Of a stretch of DNA of 64,000 bases, positions 34,071 to 46,447 are shown piece after piece (position 1 is the stretch's first letter; each line of letters begins with the position of its first letter). The notes beneath the pieces were generated by a model. That model had not been told where the DNA came from. It searched no databases and saw only the letters and a program-made list of their open reading frames with translations. The position numbers and the translations under genes are program-made. Where the stretch lies: contig JACCLO010000012.1 in assembly GCA_029448655.1 (NCBI GenBank), positions 2,666,001 to 2,730,000 on the forward strand. The letters run 5' to 3'. Origin of the DNA: Wolfiporia cocos (taxonomy: Eukaryota > Basidiomycota > Agaricomycetes > Polyporales > Phaeolaceae).

Positions 34071-35918
34071 ATGATATTTGGACTAGAATTCCTAGCACGA
34101 CTGATTGAACTCTTGCCCGAGGACATTCAGGGAGTCTACAGACTCAACCGATACGAGTGGACTGACACCATTGGAGCCTTCCGTAACCGCGGAGGAATTG
34201 TTGTCATTCCAAGAGAAGATAGGGCATCGAAGTGGGTAGAAGTATACCCCTCCGCAAGAACGACCGCTTGGGAAATAACGCGTGAAGCGTTCGAACGATT
34301 CGGAGAAATCCCTCCGATGTCAACCGCGACGTTGACCGAAAACGAAACCGAAACCATCAACAGAACCTTCGATGCCGATGGAAATACGAATCAGCCTTCG
34401 GGCGCCACAGGAATGGCAGGAATTGAGCGCATCGGAGATGATGGGAGAAATCCTGGAAACTTTACAGGAACAGATAACAGCCAGACCGGAGGACAGGACC
34501 CTCCAGGATTTATATCTGCTTTTGCGCAGAGTGGGATTGGGCCTATGGCTGGAGGAACAGACCTCTTTGGAAGCCCCCCACAGAACGCACCCGGAATGGG
34601 TAGCGGAGGAAATCCGTCTTGGACTAGCCCAAGCGGAGGAATGGGAACGACAAACCCAGGAACATGGCCTTCAGGCCTATTTGGACGAACCTCCGCAGGT
34701 ACAAGCGGAGGAGGACTGGGAGGAAACTTCGGACTCGGAGGAGGGAATGCCCCCCCTCCTGGAGGACTCGGAGGAGGAACCCCCGCGAACCCCGGAGGAG
34801 GAAACCCTGGAGGGAACCCAGGGAACCCCGGAGGAAACCCAGGAAACCCGGGTGGAGGATACCCGGGAGGAGGAGGACCCCCAGGCGGGCCCCCACCACC
34901 GAATGCGCCGCAGCCCCAACCTCCGGCGCCGAACCCGTACTACCGACCCCCGATGATAAAGATCAATCCCCCAGACGTATTCGATGGGGAACGATCCGAC
35001 ATGCAGAACTTCATAAACCAGTGCAATTCCTGGTTTACAATGTACGAAACGTCATTCCAGAACGACGTCCAGAGAGTGATCTTTATCCTCTCTTATATTT
35101 CGAACAAGGGGAAAACGGGCCAATGGAAACAGAATTATCACCGGGTTTATACGAACCCCCAAACGAAACGATTCTTCCCGCCTAGTCTTGCACAGTTTGA
35201 TGCAGACTTCCAGAAAGCCTTCGGAGCCATCGAAGAAGTACAGAAGGCGCAGAAGAAAATCCTGGACGTAACCCAGGACAGAAAGGACATCGATGATTAT
35301 ATCACCGAGTTCAACAACTTGGCCAGGAAGGCCCAGTACGATCGATACAGTGCGGACGGAAACGCGTTGCTCATAACCCTCTTCGAGAAAGGGTTACCCG
35401 AACATACAACCCGATATATCATCGGCGTTCGACCGCTACCAGCAACCATTGATGAATGGCAGTCCGCTGCCTCGTACTATGAAAATACGTACAAGATATT
35501 CTTGAAACGGGATAAACCATTTGTCAAGAAAAAAGCTTGGCAAGCCTCGAACCAGAATAACGGACGCACTAGTGCTCCACAGACAACCGCACCGAAAGAT
35601 CCGAACGCAATGGATGTAGATCGAATGACCACCCAGGAAAGGGACGATCACATCAAGAAGGGAAAATGCTTCACCTGTCATCAGCCAGGACATATGTCGC
35701 GAGACTGCCCGAAGAAGCCGAGGAAGCCAGCCCGCCCTAGGCGGACTACTCGAAAGACCGAAGAAGAAGAAGCCGAGCAAGAAGCTCGCATCGAAGAAGT
35801 CTCCGAGGAAGAGACTGAATACATCACCGCTAACAGAGCGGTCACAGCAATTAGGGCTCTGAAAGCCAAGAACCCCGAGCTCCTAGCACGGCTCGTAGAA
35901 GAACAGGATTTTGCCTAG
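34071..35918 (+). CDS. gag: Gypsy-1 gag polyprotein
   Basis: 615 residues. A short N-terminal domain is followed by a long Gly/Pro/Asn-rich linker (about residues 150-290). A capsid-like retrotransposon gag domain starts near IKINPPDVFDGERSDMQNFI and runs to about residue 480. A CCHC zinc knuckle, CFTCHQPGHMSRDC, lies at residues 533-546, followed by a Lys/Arg-rich and acidic tail. The frame is complete and about 97% identical to gag of Gypsy-2. Part of the linker is also open in a second frame (34372-34956). Gag would form the particle that packages the RNA. Confidence 0.88.
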   Translation: MIFGLEFLARLIELLPEDIQGVYRLNRYEWTDTIGAFRNRGGIVVIPREDRASKWVEVYPSARTTAWEITREAFERFGEIPPMSTATLTENETETINRTFDADGNTNQPSGATGMAGIERIGDDGRNPGNFTGTDNSQTGGQDPPGFISAFAQSGIGPMAGGTDLFGSPPQNAPGMGSGGNPSWTSPSGGMGTTNPGTWPSGLFGRTSAGTSGGGLGGNFGLGGGNAPPPGGLGGGTPANPGGGNPGGNPGNPGGNPGNPGGGYPGGGGPPGGPPPPNAPQPQPPAPNPYYRPPMIKINPPDVFDGERSDMQNFINQCNSWFTMYETSFQNDVQRVIFILSYISNKGKTGQWKQNYHRVYTNPQTKRFFPPSLAQFDADFQKAFGAIEEVQKAQKKILDVTQDRKDIDDYITEFNNLARKAQYDRYSADGNALLITLFEKGLPEHTTRYIIGVRPLPATIDEWQSAASYYENTYKIFLKRDKPFVKKKAWQASNQNNGRTSAPQTTAPKDPNAMDVDRMTTQERDDHIKKGKCFTCHQPGHMSRDCPKKPRKPARPRRTTRKTEEEEAEQEARIEEVSEEETEYITANRAVTAIRALKAKNPELLARLVEEQDFA

Positions 35919-38051
35919 GAGGGAAGCCCACGGTCTTACCCTCCGAGAAAGCAGCGCATGTAATTACCTCGTTCGAGAAGAATCGATCCCTCTTCATCCC
36001 GGTAATCATGACGCTGGCAAAACCCGTGAAGTGCAATGCACTAATTGACTCAGGAGCAATGTCGAACCTGATCCACAGCAGAGTGGTAGAAAAATACAAG
36101 GTGCCCACGCAACCCTTGAAGAACCCGATCATCGTCAAAAATGTTGACGGAACAGAAAACAAAGATGGGCGAATAGACCGAGAAGCTACCATACTACTAC
36201 GATATCCGAAGACCCAGAAAACGCGAAAAGTCCGATTCCTCGTAGGATCAATCGGAACAGAAAATATGATTCTAGGGTATGGATGGCTAAAAGACGAAAA
36301 CCCCACAATCGACTGGAAGGACCAAACAGTCGATGTACGATCGATACTAGGGGCAGAAGAAAAGAAACAGGAAGCCACAATCCGAATGGATACGGTGGAG
36401 ATGGTGGTTGCCCCAGAAGGAAAAATTCCAACAAGGGGGACCCAAGAAGCTGCGGGGTATGACCTTTACGCCGCAGAAGAAACCGAGATTCCCGCCGGAG
36501 GATGGAAACTCGTCTCCACAGGAGTAAAAATGAAGATCCCGAAGGGATCGTATGGAAGGCTGGCCGGACGATCAGGCAACACCCTCAGACATGGATTGGT
36601 AGTACAAGCTGGAATCATAGACTCGGACTACCGAGGAGACGTCGGAGCCATCGTCTTCAACTACTCAGACAAAGCGCATAGAATTATCCCGGGCATGCGA
36701 ATAGCCCAGATAATTTTCGAACGACACCTCACCCCCGACATCTTAGAGGTCGAAGACCTAGATGAAACAGAACGAGGGGAGAAAGGGTTCGGATCCACGG
36801 ATCAGCCAGAAGAAACAGCGCAGCAGCTCTATACTCCCGAAGAGTACGAAGCGATCCGACGCTTTGCAAAAGATAACCCTAGGATCCTAGGAAATCCCAG
36901 GAATTCGCACAAAAAACCCCAGAACCAGAACGAACGATTGAGGAGATGGTCCCGAAACACCTACTGGACTTCGCCAAGGTGTTCAGTAAGGAGTCCGCAG
37001 CAGCGTTCCCCCCATCGAGACCATGGGACCACGCAATCGAATTAAAACCCGATTTCGTGCCGAAAGACTGCAAAGTCTATGCACTCTCACCTAAAGAGCA
37101 ACAGGCGCTGGACGAATTCCTAAAAGAAAACTTGGCCAAGGGATTCATAGTCCCTTCAAAATCCCCGATGGCGTCACCATTCTTTTTTGTCCCAAAGAAA
37201 GACAGCGGCCTACGACCCTGTCAAGATTATCGATATCTGAACGAAGGGACGATAAAGAACGTCTATCCCTTACCACTGATCTCAGAGCTCCTGGAAAAGC
37301 TAAAAGGAGCAAAGATCTTCACAAAAATGGACCTTAGAGCGGGATACAACAACGTGCGAATCAAAAAGGGAGACGAATGGAAAGCGGCCTTCAAAACAAA
37401 CCGAGGGTTGTACGAGCCCACGGTTATGTTTTTCGGATTGTGCAATGCACCCGGGACCTTTCAGGCAATGATGAACGAAATCCTGAAAGAAGAAATCCTC
37501 GAAGGATGGGTGCTTGTTTATATGGACGACATCCTCATTTTCTCAGAAGACGAGAAAATACACAAGGAACGGGAGCGGCGGATCCTTCAGAGATTGATGG
37601 ATAACCATCTCTTTGTGAAACCCGAGAAATGCGCCTTCGGTGTCGACAGAGTCGAATTCCTGGGACTAGTCATCACCCCAGGAAATATCCAGATGGACCC
37701 AGCGAAACTCAATGGGATTAAGGAGTGGCCGACTCCCCGAAATCTCAAAGAAGTCAGATCCTTCCTAGGATTTGCGAACTTCTATCGGAAATTTATCGAT
37801 CACTACTCTACGCACGCCCGACCCTTGGTAGACCTCACAAAAACGGTCACAGGGACAGGGTTCCAATGGACGGAGAAAGAACAGAAAGCATTTGAATTCA
37901 TGAAGAAAGCATTCATGACGGCGCCCGCACTAGGAACACCGGACAAGGAGAAACCGTTCATCCTTGAAACAGATGCATCTCAGTTCGCCACAGGAGCAGT
38001 ACTGAAACAAATAGATGAAACAGGGAGCGAACGGCCGGTGGGATATCTCTC

Positions 38052-38920
38052 TGACACAGAACTAACTTGATAAGCCTAAAGGTCTTGCTAGAAGCTGATA
38101 AGCTGGTTGTTGGGCAAGAAGGCGACTCAGTGATAGGGTCAATGGTCTGTTATAAGGACCAAAGACTAGAGAGTTTAAGCAAGTATAGTTGAGGTACTGA
38201 GTTGGGCCTTGCTAGGGCTTAAGTATAGCAGTGGAAACCTAAGTAGACCTTTGCAGGTACTACAAAGGGGGTTATAGACAGTGGACGTCGAAAAGATTAA
38301 CTAGTCTGAGTCCTAAGCGACTCAGAGTACGGTATATATACATGTAAGGGCTAGGACCCTTGGTACTACGGCAGGACTAATGATACTGGCATAGATACAT
38401 GTGATAGATAATAGCGACCAATAGGGTCGCTTGGCATAGAGCCGGGGATATGCATGTGATTAACGACCAGTAATGGTCGCTGCATGATTGGTTGGTCTTA
38501 GACATGTGATGAGTGACTCATACACCGACCGGGGTATGTCTTGTGTGATGACTATGTGCTTGATAAGGCACTGGACTAGATCATGTGATCTAAGTAGACA
38601 AAAGGGTCCGTCCTTTAGTCATGAGTACATGACCAGCTTATTAAGCGGTCTGGGCTACTCTATCAAGAGATATACCCGAAATACTGTTTGGGAGCACGTG
38701 ACTTATGAATGCGCGTACTTTAGATAAGATGTGTGTGTTACTACGTGATAAGATGAGATGTAACTACAGAGATAAGATACTATCTTAGATAAGATAAGGT
38801 CACGTGCTAGATGAGGCCGTAGGGCGTCAACTAGCGTAAAGCATTGATATTGAGCTAACAAATGGGATAAATTGCTAGAAATAGCAAGGAAATTGTAGGA
38901 AACAGATATAATCTGTGACA
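38052..38920 (-). mobile_element. Solo LTR, family A, inserted in Gypsy-1 pol
   Basis: 869 bp, starting TGACACAG and ending CTGTGACA, flanked by a perfect 5-bp duplication CTCTC (38047-38051, 38921-38925). Gypsy-2 shows the empty site with one CTCTC. The orientation is opposite to Gypsy-1, judged from the TATATATA signal and comparison with the plus-oriented copy at 45574. Confidence 0.9.
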
Positions 38921-40755
38921 CTCTCACAATCCCTGACACCAACAGAACGGAACTACGAAATCTACGATCGCGAACTACTCGGAATAGTCCGAGCATTAGA
39001 AGAATGGCGGCACCTATTGGAGGGAGCACCGCATCGGATCTTGATCCGAAGCGATCATCAGAACCTGACGTACTGGAGAAGCGCACAGCGCCTAAATCAG
39101 CGACAAGCGAGATGGCATCTATTCCTTTCGCAATTCAACCTGAAATTACAGCACGTCCCCGGAAGGAAACTAGTCATGGCCGACACGCTTTCCAGGTTGT
39201 ACCACCTGGACGAAAGCAACGAAGACAACGAGGGAATCACCATGATTCCAGACGAACTCGTCGTCCACGCAATTCAGATCCCGATCATTGATCGAATCAA
39301 GAATGCCAACGATCGAGATGAATCTGCGGAACAGGCGATCCGTGCTCTAGGGGGCACAGGCGAATTCCCCGCGAGAACCACCGCAGATGAATGGCAACAA
39401 ATGGATGGGATACTGCTCTACAGAGGCAGGATGTACGTGCCAAGGGACGAGGGCCTTTGACGGGACGTCATCTCAAAATACCACGACACGATCCCGGCCG
39501 GACACCCTGGGATCTGGGGTACAACAGTACAGGTTACGACCCACTTTTGGTGGCCTGACATGAGAACAATGATAGCGGAATACGTCCGGGGCTGTGCAAT
39601 CTGTCAACAGATGAAACCTGATAGGAATCCGCTGAAACCCCCTTTGCAACCAATACCGACACGGGAAGACGCCCTCCCCTTCTCACAGTGCTTGGTCGAT
39701 TTTGTCACCGACCTGCCAAGAGTCGGAAAGTATGACTCCATGATGGTGATTGTCGACCATGGCCTATCCAAGGCCATCTCTCTCACCCCATGCGACAAAA
39801 CGATCACTAGCGAAGGGGCGGCAGAGATATTTCACCGAAAAATCTACTCGCTATATGGCATCCCCCGAAAGATCATTTCAGACAGAGGGCCGCAGTTTGC
39901 ATCAAAGCTTTTCAAGGAATTATGCAAGCTGCAGGGAACAGAATCAGCGATGAGTACGGCGTACCATCCACAGACCGACGGACAGACAGAAAGAATGAAT
40001 CAACAGATCGAAGTATACCTTCGCATCTATTGCATGAACGACCCATTCCAATGGGTACAACGACTGCCTGACGTCGAATTTGCGCACAACACCAGACGAA
40101 CCGAAAACTGGCCAGCGCCACTCGAAATAATCCTAGGATATGTCCCGAGAGGATTCCCAGATTATGACCGAGTAGGGAACGTCCCGGCAGCTGTCGACAG
40201 GATCAAGAAGATCAAAGAGGCGCGAAAGATGGCATTCATCGCGCATGAATTAGCCCAGAAAAGAATGGCAGGGCGGTTCCTCAGAGAACTGCCGAAGCTT
40301 GAGAAAGGGGATAAGGTCTGGCTCGACGCAAAGAACCTAACAATCCCCTACAAATCTAACAAGCTGGCACCAAAAAGAGAAGGACCCTTCACTATCACAG
40401 AAAAGATGGGACCCACGACATACCGGCTGCAATTACCAACGAGCTGGAAAGTTCATCCGGTATTCCACGCCGCCTTACTAAAACCATTCAAAGAAACAAG
40501 GGTGCACGGACCCAATTACTTACGGCCGCCACCTGATATCATCAAGGGACAGGAAGAATACGAGGTCGAAGCCATCTTGGCTGACAGATGGAAAGGAAAG
40601 AAGCATCAATACTTTGTCAAGTGGAAAGGCTATGCCACGGCCGACAATTCATGGGAAGACGAAGCAAACTTGGAGCACTCCAAGGAGCTGATAAAAGACT
40701 ACCACAGAACGAGAGTCAGGACAACCCCGACACTCGAAAACAGGACAGTAATAGT

Positions 40756-41817
40756 ATGTCGACGACTCGCCACCAACTCCCCCGCCGTACCACGACCCCC
40801 GGCGATGCAGATCGTCGAGAAGGCCGACCGCGAGGTACGCCAACAAGAAGGTACTCCCCCCAACACCTACAGATCAGACACGCCCTGCTCTGGTACAGGG
40901 CCGAGGGACCTTTTGCTGGCCGAGCCGATGGCTGGACGGCCCTCTTCGACATCGCGCAGGATCTCACCCACGTCTACAGCTCGTACCAGAATATCACCGA
41001 GGACCTCGTCCGAATGGAGGGGCAGATCAGAGCGCAGAGGGAGGGACTCGAGTTACTCACCGACAGACTTATCGACCGACTGGCTGCCACCACGACGGCC
41101 CGACTACGACACGCGCTCAACGACTTCGAGGATCGCGAGCACGCTACTCCCAACCGACCCGAATACGTACCACGACCCGCCCGCTTTTTCACCACCGACG
41201 AACGACGCCGAGTTGCAAGGCCGTTTAATTTTATGGAGGGCGATAGAGTATTATTTCCACTGCCTACCGAGACTCAGAGGGCCCGCCGAACAGGAGTTAG
41301 AGACCCGACGCCACGTATTCCTGGTATGGGAGGCAACGGGAGACGTGAACCACCTGCACGCCCGACGAGCCCTAGGGCTACCCCAGAACGACAGCGAAGA
41401 GCGAATAGCATGCCGCCTATTCGACGATCTCCATCGGTGCAGAGCATTACCCACGAGGAGTTTGAGCGAGGTGCGAGGGAGCACGAACAAGACACCGCCT
41501 CCTTACCCACGTGGGCGCAACGGAACCTCCACCGCGCCGCTCACCACTGGAGATACCGACACAACGAATATCTCAGAGATATCCCTTCCCTACGGGTACC
41601 AGCGAGGCCCTCGCCTGAACAACCCTGTCAGCAGTGCGGATCCGCTAGCCACTGGATCCTCGACTGCCCCGACTATATTTGCAGAGCTTGTGGGCTCAAT
41701 CAACCAGGTCATCGACAGAATGAATGCCGCCAACACTTCGTATGGCGAACTCCTACGACCCCGTCCCTCAGCGGGAACGGCGACATCTACAACGAACAGG
41801 ACGCCGAGGCACTCTGA
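40756..41817 (+). CDS. ORF3 of Gypsy-1, overlapping pol
   Basis: A 353-codon frame starting MSTTRHQLPRR in frame -1 relative to pol; the open frame itself extends back to 40588. It contains a helical block around EDLVRMEGQIRAQREGLELL, a Pro/Arg-rich middle, and two zinc-knuckle-like motifs, CQQCGSASHWILDC and CRACGLNQPGHRQNEC. It differs from the Gypsy-2 copy at 19 of 353 residues, whereas the overlapping pol-frame residues differ at about 45. It is intact even though pol of this element is dead. Confidence 0.65.
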   Translation: MSTTRHQLPRRTTTPGDADRREGRPRGTPTRRYSPQHLQIRHALLWYRAEGPFAGRADGWTALFDIAQDLTHVYSSYQNITEDLVRMEGQIRAQREGLELLTDRLIDRLAATTTARLRHALNDFEDREHATPNRPEYVPRPARFFTTDERRRVARPFNFMEGDRVLFPLPTETQRARRTGVRDPTPRIPGMGGNGRREPPARPTSPRATPERQRRANSMPPIRRSPSVQSITHEEFERGAREHEQDTASLPTWAQRNLHRAAHHWRYRHNEYLRDIPSLRVPARPSPEQPCQQCGSASHWILDCPDYICRACGLNQPGHRQNECRQHFVWRTPTTPSLSGNGDIYNEQDAEAL

Positions 41818-41871
41818 GGAGAGGAACTTGGAAAATTCGTCGAGGCCGACGAATGTCTAGGGAGGGGCTGA

Positions 41872-42579
41872 TGTTACGGTTATTCTAATTTTTCGAATAT
41901 CGACAGAACTCACCATTGGGCGAATACGATACAGGGACTTGTTGCGCAACCAACTCCCCTGGCTACTCGTAATCTTACTGGGCGCATCCCCAGTTGTACT
42001 AGTCTGTAGGGCTCGTTTCATCTTTGGCAGATCCAACCCTGCCACCGTTTCATGTTCATCGTTTATTAGCTGACAGATGGCGTTCAACCGCCATCATTCC
42101 TATCCATCGTCTCAGATATATCACTCCATACTTATCAAACGTTTGGGACTATAGCGTAGATAGTATCGGTGGCATCTGGGACAGACTCGACCCCTGAAAC
42201 CTAGCGTAGTATAAAAACTCATGTACTTACTGTCGAAGCTCTTCAGCTCGACCTTGTTGTACAAACAAGAAGTCTTATACTCGTTCTCAAACGTAGGAAA
42301 CTACGCTCAGTATTTCTCACTCGAGCAACCGAACGACTAAGTCCTCGAAGTGCACACTGACTTCTCGGACTTAGGCGAGTCTTATATTCTATTCGACTCG
42401 CACCTGAACAGATTATATCCTCTAACGCGTATTGGATATTAACCGATCTCCTAAGAACTTCACTTAGGACCTGAAGGCATCTAACGAGTATTTGCCTTGC
42501 ATACGGCGACGTGCCTACGTGCAGAAGAACGATCTATATTCGCGACTCGAATATACGAACGGGTATTCGACCCGTAACA
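41872..42579 (+). repeat. Gypsy-1 3' LTR
   Basis: TGTTACGG to CCCGTAACA, preceded by a purine-rich tract AGGGAGGGGCTGA (polypurine tract). It is closer to the Gypsy-2 LTRs in several diagnostic positions than the 5' LTR is (for example TTGTTGCGCAACC), compatible with recombination. Confidence 0.8.
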
Positions 42580-42919
42580 CCAAATGGGGTATCGTATAGG
42601 CGCCCACAGGTGTGCGACAGGCTTCAACACCAAGGATCCAACCCATGGGACTATCCCATAGCTTAAATTGAATAATATGGAGGTATAATATTGGAATCCA
42701 GCATACTGCTATCATATATGGTGCTATATTATAATTACTAGACATTTTATCCAACAGAGCTTTCAGGCCGGGGGCCCACGGCTTGGCCCGGCCCGGCTTG
42801 AGACACAAGCCGGGCCCTGGGGCGTCTCAAGCCGTGGTGTAAGGCCCGGCTTGGCCCGGCCTAAGTAGGGCTTGGCCCGGCCCGGCTCATGGCCCAAAGC
42901 CGGGCCTGGCACATCACTA
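42580..42919. mobile_element. hAT-type MITE family B, right fragment
   Basis: Matches the right ~340 bp of the complete family B copy at 61922-62562, including GGGTATCGTATAGGCGCCCA and the terminal GCACATCACTA. The left part is absent; its position is taken by the Gypsy-1 3' LTR. Confidence 0.75.
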
Positions 42920-43074
42920 CCAAGAGTACAAGCGGTCCGATGACCGATGCCAAGACTTTCGTCATACCCATACATACTAGTTAATATCGATTAATAGTTG
43001 CGTCTGAGCATTTTTCGAGCAGACGTCCAATTGGAAAACCACAAGCCGACGTCAAGTCAAAAAGTGTCTTGTGG

Positions 43075-45455
43075 GCAGCAATTTGGACTTCGACTTTGTC
43101 GCAAGCAGCGAGTCCAAGCACTCACGTGAGCTGGTCATTCAATTGCGTCATAGTACAAGTACTGTCTCGAGTCGTCCGTCTATTTTTCTTATCTCTACCT
43201 CGTACTTCCACCATTTCCCCAGGTATGTGCAGCTCTGGTAAGGTGATTATAGAGGAGATTGGCTGCTTCATGCAGATCACAGCAAACAAACAAGGTTCAG
43301 TGAGTCTATGCATGCCCAGCACTTGTCTCTGATAACTTCCATCTGTAAATACAGACTGCAGAGACGTGTACATTCCCCATTCTTGTGTTGCATCCCAAGA
43401 TGACACTGATCCTTTATCCACTTTGCTGCATGCTATGCCGACGCTTGTGAGTGCATTCAACTCACTTGATGAGCAGAGTTGTGAGTGTGATGGGCCCTGA
43501 TGCTGGAGAAGAACACTGATGTATGGTGTGCACAGGGATCGCAACGGCGTACTTGCTAATGTCGACCATCTTCCAGCCATTTTTCAGGTGCACATGTGAC
43601 TTCTTCAGTTGCAAGGTGCGTGAGCAGCGTGCACAAACAGTCAGTGCTGATGTGCGCAGCACAGTTGATGCTCTTCATTGCAATCAGCATCTTTGAGTTT
43701 GGCTCGCTGATGACGGTGACTGTGCAAAATTTCATCTGGCTCTGCTGTGCGCATGCAGTCACTGGCATCGGCGGTGCAGGCTCATGGTGCATGTTCTAAG
43801 CATTGAATTCTGCTGTCACAGATTTCTGTGGCATGCGGGCCTGCTTCCACCAGGGCTCAAACCCAGGGCTTTACACCCTCCTCTCTAGTGTCCAACCACT
43901 TCGTTATGGACTACTTAGCCAGTACGTCATGTGACCCCTAGATAAGATTGATCTTTAGCATTTAGATAACCGCCCCGGCCCGGCAGCCTTCTAGATAGCT
44001 TACGTATACATGTCACGGTATCCACCACGCACGGACCCCGCCTTTAGGGCAAGTACGTTACAGTAGTACTGGTCCGTCCAATGTATATATACCCCTGGCT
44101 GAGGTCTTACAACCTCAGTCCAATCAATCTCGGCTTTGGGCGCGTGTGCCCTCAGTCCTACTCCTAGTCCCTTGTGTGCACCTATCGACTTCGCCTCTCA
44201 GCTCGTCGACGACCCCTTTATACCTTGACTCACTAGTCTGGTATCCGGCTTCACCGCTGGGCCCTAGGGGGCCACCTGTGGATGACACTAGTTGAGTTAT
44301 ACTGTGTCATCTGCACACAGGACTGACAGCACACATAGGTGGTCATCATGGTCATGATAAGCCAGTACGTATTTTCTTTCAACTTCCGTGGAGGAGCTGA
44401 CGTACCGCATGCAGAATGGTTCCCCTCTGGGAGTGCAACTGCTACATGAGCACAATGTATGCCCACCTCATGCTCGCCAACGTCCTCGGCCCGGTTCGTC
44501 TCTCTTTCCTCTCACCCAATGCTGGCTCACCCACCTGGCCATGTAGGTTCTCGGAGGTACACACACATCTCATGCACACGTGCCCACAGCTGACAACCCT
44601 GCACAGGCATGTTCACAAGCAAAGCTTCGTGGCACTGGTGCTTCTACATCAACCTTCCAATAGGCAGGGTTGCCATCACGTTCATCCTCCTGCTCATCCA
44701 CAAGCTCCTCAACCGTAAGTGCGTGCACGCAGCTGAAAGTGCAGCTCATGCCCCTGTACCAGGTTGAGCTGATGTACAATGAGGCCATCGGTGTAGCTGG
44801 CATCGCTTCCGGATGACTTAGTGAACATGACAAAACATGCGCTTTTTTCAGTGAGTCACATGCTTTCTAGAGTGATAGAACTTGGTGGATCCTGATACAC
44901 ACATAGGATTGCCCTGGTCAATTCACAAATTCCATTGTACGTGCTCGGACTCTCTACTGATATGATCTGGTATTCTCTGCTAGCCACTAACAAGGGAGGC
45001 AAGGAATTTTGGGGATGGATTCTGGTAGATGTTTGTACTTTTTGATACGATGTGAAACCTGCATCAAAAGATGCAGCTTATGTTCTGGTAGCTTTCTGTA
45101 GTTTGCGGCAGCTTATAAGATGGACAATGATATAAATTTGTATGTTCTGATTGATTTGGGAGTAAAGGCCACTGGCAATGAGTATATTCTGGGAGCTTTT
45201 GGCAGGCAGTATTTCTCAACCCAGGGCCCTGAGTATTTTTCTCTAGCTTCCAGTAGACAGGGATATAATTTTTAAATTTTTGGGTATCTGTCCTACATGC
45301 CTAATACTACCTTCATAGCTTTTGGCATCTTACAGTAGCTATTACTATGTTACCAGGTGCCTAAAAGATAGTGCATGCTATTCTACTGTCCAATTTTAAC
45401 CCCTATCATACCCATTATCTATTGATAGATTCTGGTATGAGATACTTTCACTGGA
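43075..45455 (+). repeat. Dispersed repeat R1, copy 2
   Basis: 43075-43500 and 45078-45455 match copy 1 at 10386-12126 in order and orientation. The middle differs and here holds unrelated sequence, including a tRNA-like segment near 43850 and an LTR-like stretch with TATATATAC near 44090. No coding region was recognised. Confidence 0.55.
43845..43915 (-). other. tRNA-like segment (degenerate tRNA or SINE head)
   Basis: On the minus strand an A-box-like TAACGAAGTGG is followed about 35 nt later by a B-box-like GGGTTTGAGCCC. No full cloverleaf could be drawn, so a tRNA-derived repeat is more likely than a functional tRNA. Confidence 0.35.
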
Positions 45456-45573
45456 GGTGATCCATTGTGCTGGGCCTGAAGATCCTCATCCTGTCTCAAT
45501 CGGCACTGGCCGTGGCCCCTATATCCTTGGGCTGCCATCAGATGCTCTGACTCCCACCCCCTCTCTGCAAGAG

Positions 45574-46442
45574 TGTCACAGATTATATCTGTTTCCTACA
45601 ATTTCCTTGCTATTTCTAGCAATTTATCCCATTTGTTAGCTCAATATCAATGCTTTACGCTAGTTGACGCCCTACAGCCTCATCTAGCACGTGACCTTAT
45701 CTTATCTAGGATAGTATCTTATCTCTGTAGTTACATCTCATCTTATCACGTAGTAACACAAACCTTATGGCCGGCATACCCCGTCAGGGGTATGGCTCAA
45801 TCGTCATCAACGGCCAATACCGAGTAGCTATCTCATCGAGCTCTAGCCCTACGCTTACGTAACTCGGATACCATAACCATGACTACTACAGTACACCATT
45901 ACCGGTTACAGCACGTCACGTGCTTCACTGTAGCGCCTTACAAACCGCATAGTCATATATCAAGACATACCCCGGTCGGTGTATGAGTCACTCATCACAT
46001 GTCTAAGACCAACCAATCATGCAGCGACCATTACTGGTCGTTAATCACATGCATATCCCCGGCTCTATGCCAAGCGACCCTATTGGTCGCTATTATCTAT
46101 CACATGTATCTATGCCAGTATCATTAGTCCTGCCGTAGTACCAAGGGTCCTAGCCCTTACATGTATATATACCGTACTCTGAGTCGCTTAGGACTCAGAC
46201 TAGTTAATTTTCGACGTTTACTCTTATTACCCCCCTTTGTAGTACCTGCTAAGGTCTACTTAGGTTTCCACTGCTATACTTAGGCCCTAGCAAGGTCCAA
46301 TCAGTACCTCAACTATCTTGCTTAGCTCTTTAGTCTCTGGCCTAACAAACCATTGACCCTATCATTGAGCCGCCTTCTTGCCCATTACCAGCATATCAGC
46401 TTCTAGCAAGACCTTTAGGCATATCAAGTCAGTTCTGTGTCA
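45574..46442 (+). mobile_element. Solo LTR, family A, copy 2
   Basis: 869 bp, TGTCACAG to CTGTGTCA, flanked by AAGAG on both sides (45569-45573, 46443-46447). ATGTATATATACC near 46160 is the likely TATA region, and a hairpin (CTGAGTCGCTTAGGACTCAG) follows it. Inverted relative to the copy inside Gypsy-1; the central ~100 bp are diverged. Confidence 0.85.
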
Positions 46443-46447
46443 AAGAG

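Larger units (their letters stand above)
36008..41860 (+). pseudogene. pol: Gypsy-1 pol, broken
   Basis: Compared with Gypsy-2 three lesions are seen. First, about 75 bp are deleted near 36890, shifting frame between dUTPase and RT. Second, an 869-bp solo LTR is inserted at 38052-38920, inside the RT/RNase H region. Third, a TGA at 39458-39460 replaces CGA. Remaining pieces carry the protease DSG motif, all five dUTPase motifs, RT with YMDD, part of RNase H, integrase and the chromodomain (through 40690). Everything downstream of the last stop to 41860 stays open in the pol frame. Confidence 0.88.
33318..42579 (+). mobile_element. Gypsy-1: inactive chromodomain LTR retrotransposon
   Basis: LTRs of about 707 bp lie at 33318-34024 and 41872-42579 and differ at roughly 25 positions by hand count (about 3.5%). 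Between them are an intact gag, a pol broken by a deletion, a solo-LTR insertion (38052-38920) and a nonsense codon, and an intact ORF3. The bases flanking the two LTRs (CCCTA and CCAAA) are not a target duplication, and the flanks come from two different MITEs. The element may therefore be a recombinant rather than a simple insertion. Confidence 0.9.

Noticed and set aside
34624..34919. Minus-strand Leu/Ser-rich frames opposite the gag linker
   Set aside because: Complement of a Gly/Pro repeat; low complexity.
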